Assembly: GCA_030278955.1 (NCBI GenBank)
Contig: JAOANR010000005.1
Coordinates: 31,177,849-31,241,848 of the forward strand
DNA length: 64,000 bases
Source: Hygrophila difformis
Taxonomy: Eukaryota > Streptophyta > Magnoliopsida > Lamiales > Acanthaceae
Direction: 5' to 3'
Shown here: one piece after another, positions 22,830 to 33,172 of the stretch
How positions within the stretch are numbered: the first letter of the stretch is position 1
Layout of the letters: every line of letters begins with the position of its first letter
Notes under the pieces: model-generated
Told to the model about the DNA's origin: nothing
Seen by the model: the letters and a program-made list of their open reading frames with translations, nothing else
Database searches by the model: none
Translations under genes and position numbers: made by a program

Positions 22830-23515
22830 GCGGGGTTGGCGCGCCCTTAGGCCAACCAGCGTGCGGCCAGCGCGCCATTCACGCCTGGACTCCGGTCCGG
22901 GCGGGTCGTGCGATCCTTCGCGCTTTTCCTCATCTCTTTCGGACTTTTATCCCTCTATGTTTTCGGATTCCGATTTCCGGGCTATCTTCGGTCTCCTATT
23001 TCCTTTCGTCATTTTATTCGGATCTAAATTTACATTTGGACTCGAGTTATTGAGTCCATCGGTGTTGGGTTTCCGTGTAACCATTTGTTTGATTAAATTG
23101 TCTTCGGCTTCCCGGGTTCTCGGAATTTTGATTCCTTTTTAATTTAAATTCCATTTCTCATCTCTTATGATTCTCTATCTATTTATCATGTTTATTTATT
23201 TATTATATTTATTTATTGTTTGTTTATTTATTTATTTTATGTTGCAAAATTCTCGGGTATTACAGTCTATCCTCTTTAAGAATCAACTTCGTCCTCGAAG
23301 TTGTGTTTCGGCTTTTCTCGTGTTAAGAATGAATCCATTTGTTTGTTTTATTATTGTGTGACTGAACTTAGAATTAAAACTTCTAAGCTGCCTACGTACC
23401 CTGTGAAGGGATCAAGCCATAACGTAGTTCAAAACAATTTGAATTTGTTTACTTATGATTTAGGATACATCGTATCGAGTCGAACTCCAAAAATAAATTA
23501 TTACGGGGTATCACA
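22830..23515 (-). mobile_element. Element D left (3') LTR, inner part
   Basis: Resumes the D LTR after A, beginning with the repeated GCGGG, and matches 42169-42872. On the - strand it begins TGTGATACCCC at 23515. At 23264 a second LTR-start-like sequence (TGTAATACCCG on the - strand) preceded by a purine tract marks the alternative start used by element C. GC-rich open frames here (22861-23142) recur in every LTR copy and are not genes. Confidence 0.88.
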
Positions 23516-23531
23516 TCCTCTCCCCCTTAGG
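23516..23531 (-). promoter_or_regulatory. Polypurine tract of D
   Basis: CCTAAGGGGGAGAGGA on the - strand directly before the LTR start TGTGATACC. Identical tracts are at 25371-25386 and, on the + strand in C, at 37132-37147. It primes plus-strand DNA synthesis. Confidence 0.85.
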
Positions 23532-23556
23532 ACTTCAGTTATGTCCCCATAACTGC

Positions 23557-24126
23557 CTATAAGTTATTCTCAAGAGGGTTCGGGTTTTGGTCTTGTTCCT
23601 CGTCCCTCTCTCCTTGCTGAAGGTTCACCAAATCTATCCTCTTCTCGATCGCCTCCTCTGGCGTTCGACATCCCCTAGCCTTGTGACCAAGCTTGCCGCA
23701 CCTATTGCAGGTTCCAGGCTTCGAGCATTGGCGCACCAGATGTGTATGGTTGCATCGTGGGCAGCGTGGTATAAACGCACCACGGTTGTCATCTCCTCCA
23801 TTGTTGAGACCTTTATTTTCCCTCCTTCGAGATCCATTATCTTTCCTAGAGTTGTTATTGTTGTCTTTCCAATCCTTCTTCTCAAGTCCTTGCGAGTCCT
23901 TGCTCGACTCACCAAGTTCCTTACGCTTCAATCGCTGGATTCGAGCAATTGCTACAGCGCGGTCATATATCGTCTGCAGGTTCATGAATTGTCCTACTGC
24001 AAGTATCTCCCGGATACTAAGGTTCAGACCCATCTCGAATTTCTGAGCCTTGTCAGAGTCGGTTGGTACTAGCCTCGTAGCAAATCGTACTAGCTCCTTG
24101 AATTTGCTGTAGTATTCTTGCACCTT
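23557..24126 (-). pseudogene. gag: D gag fragment 1
   Basis: About 190 codons of Tekay-type gag: VQEYYSKFKELVRFATR at the start, then KAQKFEMGLNLSIREIL, a charged linker, and two Cys knuckles (CPRCNHTHLVRQC and CNRCGKLGHKARGC). Gag binds and packages element RNA. The N-terminal half is missing: at 24127 the reading breaks into an LTR fragment. The C-terminus runs straight to the PPT at 23531, with no protease or RT between. This is a gag-only arrangement. Confidence 0.85.
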
Positions 24127-25370
24127 GCTTTAAGGTTCGGAAAAATTAGACAACACTGTTGCGCCGTTAAAAGATTTACGTTGGCAGATTTCATGCCCTT
24201 GATTCGAATCTTTAAATCTAACATATTTTAATTTCACCCAAAACCATGTAAGAGTTAACTTACAGATTTACGGATGTCTCGGCTCGATGATTCGGAGGCG
24301 TGGCTTCCACGTTCTTCGTTCTCCCTACGAGATCCTTCGTTTTTCCTCAACGCGTCCGGATCGGGGTTTAGAATAGAAAAGAGGTTTAATTAGGATTTGT
24401 TTTCGAATCACAAATGATAAGGAAGGGATCAGATCTTACCACGATGACGGGAGTCTTTGGATTTTCGTCCAACTCAGTCCCCTCTCTTGCCTTCGTGCCT
24501 CCGACGACTCCGGGATTAGGGTTTCAACGTGTAGACAGATTTCGTAGGGTGTCAAAAGTGCTTGGGATCAAACTAACGGGTTATTTATAGATGGACAAGC
24601 CCTAGGGGACGTCCAAAGTCTGCCCTAGGGTGTCTTGAGTCGAAAGATGTTCAACCAAAGTCGAAAAATCCGGAATCGGGCGAGAAAATCGCGGAACGCC
24701 GCAACTGCTCTGCCGACGCGCTCGTGGCGCGGTCACCCCCTTATGGGCACGCGGCCACCGCGCGGCCTCGGTCCAGGCTGCGGTCTGGGCCGGGTCGTGC
24801 GATCCGTCGGGCGTTTCCTCCTCTCTTTCGGACTTCTATCCCTCTATGCTCTCGGATTCGGATTTCCGGGATATTTTCGGGCTCCGATTTTCTATCTTAA
24901 TTTTATTCGGATCTAAATTTACATTTGGACTCGAGTTATTGAGTCCATCGGTGTTGGGTTTCCGTGTAACCATTTATTCGGTTAAATTGTCTTCGGCTTC
25001 CCGGGTTCTCGAAACTTTGATTCCTTTTCAATTTAATTTCCATTTCTCATTCGATTAAATTTATTTATTGATTTGCTGAATTTATTTATTTATTGTATTT
25101 ATTTTATGTTGGAAAATTCTCGGGTATTACAGTCTACCCTCCTTAAGAATCAACTTCTTCCTCGAAGTTGTGTTTCGGCTTTTCTCGTGCTAAGGTCTTT
25201 TGTTTGTTTTATTATTTTGTGACTGAACTTAGAATTAAAACTTCTAAGCTGCCTACGTACCCTGTGAAGGGATCAAGCCATAACGTAGTTCAAAACAACT
25301 TGAATTTGTTTATTTATTTATTCGGAATACATATTGTCAAAAATAAATGTCTATCTTACGGGGTATTACA
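24127..25370 (-). mobile_element. Truncated Tekay-type LTR inside D
   Basis: Homologous to 27785-28785 and, beyond that, to the extra 240 bases at the start of the D LTR. On the - strand it starts TGTAATACCCCG at 25370, has the inner start at 25131, and is cut off at 24127, where it joins gag fragment 1 without a target duplication. It contains the GC-rich promoter segment (24690-24790), the TATA-like TATTTATA near 24591, and the splice-donor hairpin near 24247-24265. Confidence 0.85.
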
Positions 25371-25386
25371 TCCTCTCCCCCTTAGG
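25371..25386 (-). promoter_or_regulatory. Second polypurine tract inside D
   Basis: Same purine tract as at 23516, directly before the - strand LTR start at 25370. It shows that another gag-PPT-LTR unit follows. Confidence 0.8.
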
Positions 25387-25455
25387 ACTTCAGTTATGTC
25401 CCCATAACTGCCTACTTATTATTCTCAAAAGGTTCGGGTATCATTGCCTTCGACC

Positions 25456-26055
25456 TCATTGAGCTGGCACGTCAGCTTGATCGTCGTCGTTCAACCATCC
25501 CACAGCTCTTCCTTGATCTCCATGTTGCGGATTTACAAAGTCTAGCCTCTTCTCAATCTCCTCCTCACGAACATTACATTCTCTAATCATGTGGTCTTCC
25601 CTACCACATCTATAACAAGTCCCGCACCTTGGGCATTCGTGCACCAGATGGGCTTGGTGGCACTGTGGGCAACGTGGTACGACTGTACGACGTATGCCAT
25701 TTCTTCCATTATAGAAATCCTTATTCTCGTTCCTATCTTGTCCACCGTTATTGCTCCGATTCTTCTTCTCAAATCCTTGTGAGTCCTTGCTCGACTCCCC
25801 ATTTTCCTTACGCTTCAGTTGCTGGACTCGATCAATTGCTACAGCTCGATCATAAACCGTCTGCAGGTTCGTGAATTGTCCTACTGCAAGTATCTCCCGG
25901 ATACTAAGGTTCAGACCCATCTCGAATTTCTGAGCCTTGTCAGAGTCGGTTGGTACTATCCTCGTAGCAAATCGTACCAACTCCTTAAACCGGGTGTAAT
26001 ACTCCTGCACCGTCCGTCCCTCTTGCTTCCCTCTTGCAAATCGTACCAACTCCTT
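25456..26055 (-). pseudogene. gag: D gag fragment 2
   Basis: About 200 codons: RTVQEYYTRFKELVRF, KAQKFEMGLNLSIREIL, and two Cys knuckles (CPQCHQAHLVHEC, CYRCGREDHMIREC). It ends ADVPAQ, the gag/protease junction also seen in C near 34465, and is followed almost at once by the PPT, so pol is cleanly missing. On its N-terminal side the 20-base segment at 25967-25986 is repeated at 26036-26055 exactly where it meets the LTR at 26056, a templated junction rather than an integration. Confidence 0.85.
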
Positions 26056-26406
26056 TGTAACACCCCGGTTTTTGGTCACCCAGGTCGGGGTGTCACCGCC
26101 ACACCTCCCTAGCAAGACACGGTTTCTCCGAGCTTACTAAAGAGATGCAAGGCTATGGTTTTTCAGAATTTAAAATATTCAAACAGCCCATTCATATGTA
26201 ATTTAAAAAAAATTAATACATCAAAGTTGCAGCGGAAAATAATATTTACATATATAATGCAGCGGAATATAAAAATAGGGCCAACATGGCCTAATCACGG
26301 GTTAAACAGGCCCGTTCATGCAATTTCTAGTCTAATACAATAATTTCAAATAGTATATCTTCCCAAAATTCCCATGTATGCATATGACGATGCATAATTC
26401 TCAACT

Positions 26407-27917
26407 CTGAAAGAAAAAGGAAAAAAAATATGGTTTGGTCAGCAAACACTTGCTGAGTAAGTTAACACATACATAACTATGGGGTTTCAAAGCCATTATT
26501 TAATATTTAAAGAAAACATGTGCACAACACCACCTAATTTAATTTATTTATCTAACAGTAATTTAATTGCATAATTTAAACGACAGAGACTTCATAAGAT
26601 CATAAATATAATTCGCAAGGTAAAACAATTGCAAGACAAACTTTAAGACATAATGAACAATTTTTGAGTCTCCTAGTTTCATATCTCATGCCTCATGTTT
26701 CAAGTTTATATTTCAATTGCCATTCGGCAAGCTTTATTTATCAATTGCCTTTCGGCAAGCATTATATCTCAATTGGCTTTCGGCAAGCATTATATCTCAA
26801 TTTCCTTTCGGCAAGCATTATATCTCAATTGCCTTTCGGCAAGCCTTATATTTCAATTGCCTTTCGGCAAACATTATATTTCAATTGCCTTTCGGCAAGC
26901 ATTATATTTCAATTGCCTCTCGGCAAGCATTATATCTCAATTGCCTTTCGGCAAGCATTATATCTCAACTGCCTTCCGGCAAGCATTATGTTTAATGTGT
27001 ATTTTATTTCAAGGAATTCCCAATCATTTAAACCTTAAAGGCTAATTTCATGTTTCGACAAGATCTTAAGATTTGACTTCCGGTAAACCATTGTTTACTC
27101 TAAAATTTGTCTAAATTCAGATTTAATTCCAAAAATACCGTAATTTCACCACTGACTCAGAAACGTCGAGACGAACAACTTTCGTGTTTTAACTTTTTCA
27201 ATCCGAGATACCCAAACATGTCAAAAACGTCAATTTTCGCAGAAACACAAATCTGTCCGAATTTTATATGTCACAGTTTAAAGATTTCAAATTCTAACAT
27301 AGCAAATCAACTCCAAATTTAATGAAATTTTACAGAGGCCATCTTAAGACGTTTATCTACAACTTTTATGCTCGGCCAAAGATCTAAATCGGTCTGGAAC
27401 CTATGTCAAAAATGTGATCAAGATCGGACCTAAGTTCTGTCAAGAATTTCAAGATCCACATCCTAGCAGTTCGGTTTCGGGTGGATTTCATATATCAAAT
27501 CATCACGAAAAATTCTGAAATCTTACGGACGTGTTTTTAACGTATAGATCTACAACTGTTATGTTCAACGCCAAGCCTAGATCGGTCTAGATCTAAGGTA
27601 GAAATCACCAACAAGTTCGAACTAAAGTTCTATCACCGTTTCAAGATCTAAACCAAAGGCAGGTCTGTTCGTGGTCGTTTTCGGATATCAAAACACGATG
27701 AAAAATTATGAAAATTTTACAGTAGATAGATCTATGTCTTAGGAACGTTTTTCGTGTTTTAAGTTTTTCCGTTTGAGGTCATTTTAAGGTTCGGAAAAAT
27801 TAGACAACACTGTTGCGCCGTTAAAAGATTTACGTTGGCAGATTTCATGTCCTTGATTCGAATCTTTAAATCTAACGTATTTTAATTTCGCCCAAAACCA
27901 TGTAAGAGTTAACTTAC
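26407..27917 (-). other. Putative LTR leader intron, inner LTR of D
   Basis: GTAAGT donor at 27917 on the - strand inside a TGTAAG/CTTACA hairpin. Acceptor CTTTCAG ends at 26407. The length is 1,511 bases. Same arrangement as the other Tekay-type LTRs. Confidence 0.58.
26709..26993. repeat. Tandem hairpin array, 10 copies (TTGCC-TTTC-GGCAA)
   Basis: Ten 28-base units. Some arms are changed (TTGGC, TTTCC, CTGCC), so it is more decayed than the arrays at 2279 and 40547. Confidence 0.93.
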
Positions 27918-28785
27918 AGATTTACGGATGTCTCGGCTCGATGATTCGGAGGCGTGGCTTCCACGTTCTTCGTTCTCCCTCCGAGATCCTTCGTTTTTCC
28001 TCAACGCGTCCGGATCGGGGTTTAGAATAGAAAAGAGGTTTAATTAGGATTCGTTTTCGAATCACAAATGGTAAGGAAGGGATCAGATCTTACCACGATG
28101 ACGGGAGTCTTTTAATTTTCGTCCAATTCAGTCCCCTCTCTTGCCCTCGTGCCTCCGACGACTCCGGGATTAGGGTTTCAACGTGTAGAGAGATTTCGTA
28201 GGGTTTCAAAAGTGCTTGGGATCAAACTAACGGGTTATTTATAGATGGACAAGCCCTAGGGGACGTCCAATGTCTGCCCTAGGGTGACTTGAGTTGAAAG
28301 ATGTTCAACCGAAGTCGAAAAATCCGGAATCGGGCGAGAAAATCGCGGAACGCCGCAACTGCTCTGCCGGCGCGCTCGTGGCGCGGTCACGCCCTTATGG
28401 GCGCGCGGCCACCACGCGGCCTCGGTCCAGGCTGCGGTCTGGGCCGGGTCGTGCGATCCGTCGGGCGTTTCCTCCTCTCTTTCGGACTTCTATCCCTCTA
28501 TGCTCTCGGATTCGGATTTCCGGGATATTTTCGGGCTCCGATTTCCTATCTTAATTTTATTCGGATCTAAATTTACATTTGGACTCGAGTTATTGAGTCC
28601 ATTGGTGTTGGGTTTCCGTGTAACCATTTATTCGGTTAAATTGTCTTCGGCTTCCCGGATTCTCGAAACTTTGATTCCTTTTCAATTTAATTTCCATTTC
28701 TCATTCGATTAAATTTATTTATTGATTTGCTGAATTTATTTATTTATTGTATTTATTTTATGTTGGAAAATTCTCGGGTATTGCA

Positions 28786-29616
28786 GTCTCATTGTTATTG
28801 GCCACGTTGGGGAGGTTAGCGTTAGTGCCGTTTGGACTTACCTTCCTTGGGTTTCTCCTTGGTGCCATTTTCTGTTATAACGTATATAGATTACTTTATC
28901 AGAGTTTAGATAGATCACTTGAACAAGAAATTTGCTAAATTGTATATGAGATCAAGTGTTAAACGCGCGCCCATAAGGCCACGTTTAGAGCATCGTGAAT
29001 TTCAAATCTCGAATTTTGAATTTTCGGATTTGTTGTTTGGAAATCCAAACAAGTTTTCTGGAATAAATAGTGTTTTAATAAAAACTTGATTTTTATTGTT
29101 CCACATAAGGAAATTTTCTAATTCGTACACGGGTAGGAATGGCTAAGGCCGAGGATTGTTATGCTTAGGCGTGCGCTTAGATGAACGCAATCTAGAACTA
29201 AGGCAAGATCAGTCTCTAGTGAGCGTTTCTAATTCGATGTCAAGCCTCTAAGTTATCTAGGTATAGCAAGAAATCTAAGTTAGAATATATCACGCTTCTA
29301 AGTTTTCTAAGTTTAGGCAATGCAGTATGCACATGCAAATGATGATTTCCCCCCAAAAATAATTCATGCACTATGTATATATATTTTTCTAATTTCCATG
29401 GGGTTTAAAAATAAAAATTTATTCCATGGAACTAATGCTTTTAAAAATTTAAAATAATAGTTAAAATTCTTGGACCTTTATATTGGGTCAAAAATTATCA
29501 TTTGGACTCAAAAAAAATATTTTGGCTAGGAAATTTTAAAAATAATAATTTGGGCTTCTAAAAATAATAGCTTTAAAAATAGTAGTTTAAAAATATTCCG
29601 GGCTCTGATACCACTC
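28786..29616 (-). other. D leader between gag remains and primer site
   Basis: No supported gene; a 63-codon + strand frame (28747-28938) crosses the LTR junction and is rejected. Read on the - strand, 29616 to about 29330 matches the C leader (32202-32410), with poly-T/A blocks, CCATGGAATAAA and a G-run followed by AAATCATCA. The part at 28790-29100 is not recognised. Confidence 0.65.
29602..29613 (-). promoter_or_regulatory. Primer binding site of D, tRNA-iMet type
   Basis: TGGTATCAGAGC on the - strand, three bases inside the right LTR end. Matches the common plant initiator-tRNA-Met site and orients D on the - strand. Confidence 0.9.
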
Positions 29617-29644
29617 TGTAACACCCCGGTTTTTGATCACCCAG
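29617..29644 (-). mobile_element. Element D right (5') LTR, 28-base left stub
   Basis: TGTAACACCCCGG to CACCCAG, cut off by element C. The last five bases, CCCAG, are repeated at 39921-39925, after which the LTR continues. Confidence 0.93.
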
Positions 29645-30211
29645 TGTAATACCCGAGAATTTTGCAACATAAAACAAATAATTAAATAAATAAACAATAA
29701 ATAAATAAATAATAAATAAATAAATAATAAATAAATACACTAAATAAATAAAGAGAGAAAGAAATGAGAAATGAAGTGAATCTAAAAAGGAAGCAAAGTT
29801 CCAATACGCGAGACAATTTAATTGAATAAATTGTACATCGAAATCCGACACCAATGAACTCGAGAATTCGAGTCCAAACATAAATTTAAATCCGAGGGAA
29901 ATGACGATACGGAATAGGAACCCGAAGATGGCCCGGAAATCGGAATCCGGGAGCATAGAGGGATAGAAGTCCGAAAGAGAGGAGGAAAGGCACGACAGAT
30001 TGCACGACCCGCCCGGACCGAAGTCCAGGCGAGGGCCGCGCGGTGGCTGCGCGGTGAAGGGGGAAAACGGCGCGCCACGACCGCACCACACGACAGATTC
30101 TCCGGTTGCGAGATTCACTCGCCCGAATCCGGATTTTCCGACTTCGGTTGAACACCTTTCGGCTCAAGACTCACCAAGGCCGACCCTGGATGTCCCTAGG
30201 TCGTGCCTATC

Positions 30212-30219
30212 TATAAATA
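30212..30219 (+). promoter_or_regulatory. TATA box of C 5' LTR
   Basis: TATAAATA, also at 37904-37911 in the 3' LTR. About 140 bases upstream lies a cluster of GTGGC and GCCAC half-sites; in the 3' LTR it is nested (GTGTGG and GTGGC at 37731-37740, GCCAC at 37766 and CCACAC at 37778). Confidence 0.72.
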
Positions 30220-30534
30220 ACACCTCTTGGAAGCCCGAACACTTTTCAAAACCCTACGATACTCTATATACACAAAATCGTAATCCCGGAGTCATCCGAG
30301 GTACCAAAACCGAGCCAGAGACTGTTTGGACGAGGTCGGAAGTCTTCCAACATTGTGATAAGTCTGATCCATTCATCCATCTCGTTTTTAATTCAAAAAC
30401 GAAACCCTAACTTAGTCTTTTCCTTTCTACACCCCGAATCGGATCTAGAACGAAGAACCCGACGAACGGAGAGGATAAACGGTGGACTGGAAGCCACGCA
30501 TCCAAAATCGACGATCCCGGATGACTGGAAATCT

Positions 30535-31860
30535 GTAAGTTGACACTTACATGGTTTTGGGAGTAATTAAAACACTTAAATCTAAAAGCTTAATCAAGAC
30601 TTCCGAAAATCTGTCAACATGTTATTTCTACCGGCGCAGTGATTTTGTACAATTTTTCCGAACCCTTAAAATTCTTCAAACGAGAAAACTTAAAACACAA
30701 AAAACGTTCCTATGGGTTAGATCTATCTCCTGTAAAATTTTCAGAATTTTTCGTGATGATTTGGTATATGAAATCAACCCGAAACCGTACTGCTAAGATT
30801 TGAATCTTGAAATTCTTGACAGAACTTAGGTCTTAACTTGATGTCTTTTTTGACTAGGGTTCTAGGCCAATTTAGATCTTTAGCCGAACATGAAAGTTGT
30901 AGAAAAATGTCTTAAGAAGGTCTCTGTAAAATTTCGTTAAGTTTGGAGTTGATTTGATATGGTAGATCTTGAAAATCTTGAACTGCTGTATGATAAATTC
31001 GGACAGATTAATATTTCTACGAAAATCGATGTTTTCGACCTGTTTCAATATCCCGGATTGAAAAAGTTAAAACACGAAAGTTGTTCATCTCGGTGTTTCT
31101 GAGTCAGTGGTAAATTTTCAGAATTTTTAGACTTAAATCTGATTTTAAATTAATTTTAGAGTAAACAGCGGTTTACCGGAGTCAAATCTTGAAATCTTGT
31201 TGAAACCATGGAATTAGCCTTTATGGTTGAAACGAGTCGAAATCTTTTCGTAATAAATTTAGTGAAACCAGAATTTTTGAATTTCTTAATAAATTAAAAT
31301 TAGGGGTGAGTGCTCTGCAGGGTGCCCCCTAACTGCTTCACTTCGTGCCTTTATGGACGATGGTGACCCCCCGCGAAAATTGAGATACGATATTGCCAAA
31401 ACGGCATGAGATATATGGCCTACACTCTCGTGAATATCCTTATGGGTTTCCCGAGGCTCCGGAGTGGTGCTGGGTATGGCAGATACGGCTGTGGCCGCCG
31501 GGTTCCGGCTAAACTTGTTGAGATCGCGATGCAATCGTGAAACACTTGAAATTACGAAATTGGGGATGTAATGGGGAATTTAAATTAAATTGGATTATTT
31601 ATAGTTGTCGTTTAAATTGTTAAATGCTTTGTTTAAATTAATTATGGCTTTCATTTTAAATTGTGCTAAATGTATTGTTGACTAATGCCATGAAATATTA
31701 TGCAAATTGGTTAGAAAATTATGTTGAATTATTTATGTCTTATCATCATGTTTTTATGTAAATATTAAATTTATGGCTTTTAAACCCTACGATCATGCAT
31801 GTGTTAACTTACTCAGCAAGTTGTGCTGACCAAACCGTTTATTTTTCCTTTTCCTTACAG
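30535..31860 (+). other. Putative leader intron in C 5' LTR
   Basis: Perfect donor GTAAGT at 30535-30540 inside a hairpin with arms TGTAAGT and ACTTACA. The acceptor, a 25-base pyrimidine-rich tract ending TTACAG, is at 31860, preceded by a hairpin (TCAGCA and TGCTGA, 31813-31829). The length is 1,326 bases. The 3' LTR has the same pair at 38227 and 39562. Removing it would shorten the leader ahead of the primer site. Confidence 0.62.
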
Positions 31861-32204
31861 AGTATGTGGAACAAACATGAGCACGTTCATGCATGGGGGA
31901 AATTACATTTTGCGAAACTTTATTATTAAATTCTTGCATTAGACTGTTTAACCCGTGTTTTGACCATGTCGGTCGTATTTATATTTCCGCTGCAATATTT
32001 TACTTAAATATTATTTCCGCTGCATTATGATATTATTATTTTCGAATTTATATTGTATGGGCTGTTTGCAAATGTTTTAAATATTTTAAATACTGAAATA
32101 CCTAGCCCTGCATCTCCTTAGTAAGCCGGAGAAACCGTGTCTTACTAGGGAGGTGTGGCGGTGACATCCCGACCTGGGTGACCAAAAACCGGCGTGTTAC
32201 AAGT

Positions 32205-32216
32205 TGGTATCAGAGC
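32205..32216 (+). promoter_or_regulatory. Primer binding site of C, tRNA-iMet type
   Basis: TGGTATCAGAGC three bases after the LTR end. Confidence 0.92.
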
Positions 32217-32523
32217 CCGGCTATTTTTAAACTATTATTTTTAAACCATTATTATTTTTAAACTACTACTAATATTTTGACTATTATTTTAAATTTTAAA
32301 TTATTATTTCCATGGAAAAAATTTTTATTTTAAAACTCATGGGAAAAAATATATATATATAGAGCATGAACCTTTTTTGGGGGGGAAATCATCAATTGCA
32401 TTTGCATATTGCATCTCCTTTATGTAAAGAACTTAGAATCTTGGCGAATTTTAACTTAGAATCTTGGCGAAGTTTAACCTAGAATCTTGGCGAATATTAA
32501 CTTAGATCTTTTGCTTGCGCTAG

Positions 32524-32859
32524 ATGGCTAGTCAAGATATGATGAACTTGATGATCAAAATGATGAACGCTCACTTTGACTCCCAACAAACCATAGAACA
32601 AATGAAACATCGTATGGCTCAATTGGAGGCAAATCTGCACCATATGGGCAACTTGAGAGAGGCGGATCACCACCGCATAAACCAACTCGAACGTCAAGTC
32701 CAAACCCTCACTACGCAAAACCTAATCCTGAAGGAACACATCGATGCTCATGGGCAAGACTTGAACACCATCTTTGACGATCTACGGCCGCCAAGTTCGG
32801 AGGAGGAAGACCCGGAGGAGGATCCCGCTACCCCACCGGAGGACGTCTTGAGACGCTAG
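32524..32859 (+). CDS. Small coiled-coil leader ORF of element C (111 aa)
   Basis: An intact ATG-to-stop frame between the primer site and gag. The N-terminus is Met- and His-rich (MNLMIKMMNAHFD), followed by heptad-like Leu/Gln/His segments (IEQMKHRMAQLEANLHHM, INQLERQVQTLTTQNLILKEHI) that predict a coiled coil, and an acidic Pro/Glu tail (SSEEEDPEEDPATPPED). No enzymatic motif, signal peptide or membrane segment. I do not recognise a family. It is intact while gag and pol of the same element are broken. It lies about 310 bases before the gag ATG, so it could be an upstream ORF in the genomic RNA or an accessory coat-like protein. Function unknown. Confidence 0.55.
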   Translation: MASQDMMNLMIKMMNAHFDSQQTIEQMKHRMAQLEANLHHMGNLREADHHRINQLERQVQTLTTQNLILKEHIDAHGQDLNTIFDDLRPPSSEEEDPEEDPATPPEDVLRR

Positions 32860-33172
32860 GGATTCTATTTATAGTAGACACTATTTTGCTAGGAAAATTT
32901 TTCTACTTTTGTATACCTTCCCGCTTGTACAAAAATTTCTTTTAAGGAAATAAAATGCCCGATTTATTTATAATAAATTAAAAAAAATCTGGACAGTCCT
33001 GTCCGAACCAAAAAAAAAATCGAAATAAAATAAAATAAAACCCAGAAGTGTACGGCGCTTCTTAGTTTGATCGAGCACCACGTGCGAAATTTCGAAACAC
33101 ATATACATTTATAAAAATCGTTTAGACTATATGTTAATTTCACAAGTTCTAATCCATCCTATTTGTAACAGA

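Larger units (their letters stand above)
26056..28785 (-). mobile_element. Full-length Tekay-type LTR inside D (2.7 kb)
   Basis: Runs from TGTAACACC (its - strand 3' end) to the inner start TGCAATACCCG at 28785. Four bases, GTCT, of the inner purine tract follow before the sequence changes at 28790. The flanks TCCTT and GTCTC do not match, so this is a recombination product, not a solo insertion. It contains a 10-unit hairpin array (26709-26993) and the intron signals (26407-27917). Confidence 0.87.
29645..32201 (+). mobile_element. Element C 5' LTR
   Basis: Starts with an AAAT microsatellite (29672-29750). It has a GC-rich half-site cluster around 30035-30090, TATAAATA at 30212, a splice donor at 30535, a hairpin-rich stretch at about 31290-31540 (for example TTAGGGG pairing with CCCCTAA) and an acceptor at 31860. 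Ends ACA just before the primer site. Confidence 0.92.

Noticed and set aside
24635..24916. Arg/Pro/Gly-rich ORFs in GC-rich stretches (also 22861-23142, 28294-28570, 29573-30118, 37353-37859, 42087-42482, 61524-61831)
   Set aside because: They repeat in every Tekay-type LTR over the promoter segment, on either strand. Long frames follow from high GC and few stops.
26709..26993. CRISPR-like regular repeat array
   Set aside because: The repeat is contiguous with a near-invariant linker, not unique spacers, and lies in a plant LTR.
26056..28785. Solo LTR insertion into D gag
   Set aside because: Flanks TCCTT and GTCTC are not a duplication. The left joint has a 20-base templated copy and the right joint keeps four bases of a purine tract, which indicates recombination.
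28747..28938. 63-codon hydrophobic ORF (possible small membrane protein)
   Set aside because: It starts inside an LTR and crosses a recombination joint at 28790. No homologous frame exists in other copies.
32205..32216. tRNA gene at the TGGTATCAGAGC and TGGCGTCGTTGCC sites
   Set aside because: Only the 3' complement of the tRNA is present, at the base of the LTR. These are primer sites, not genes.
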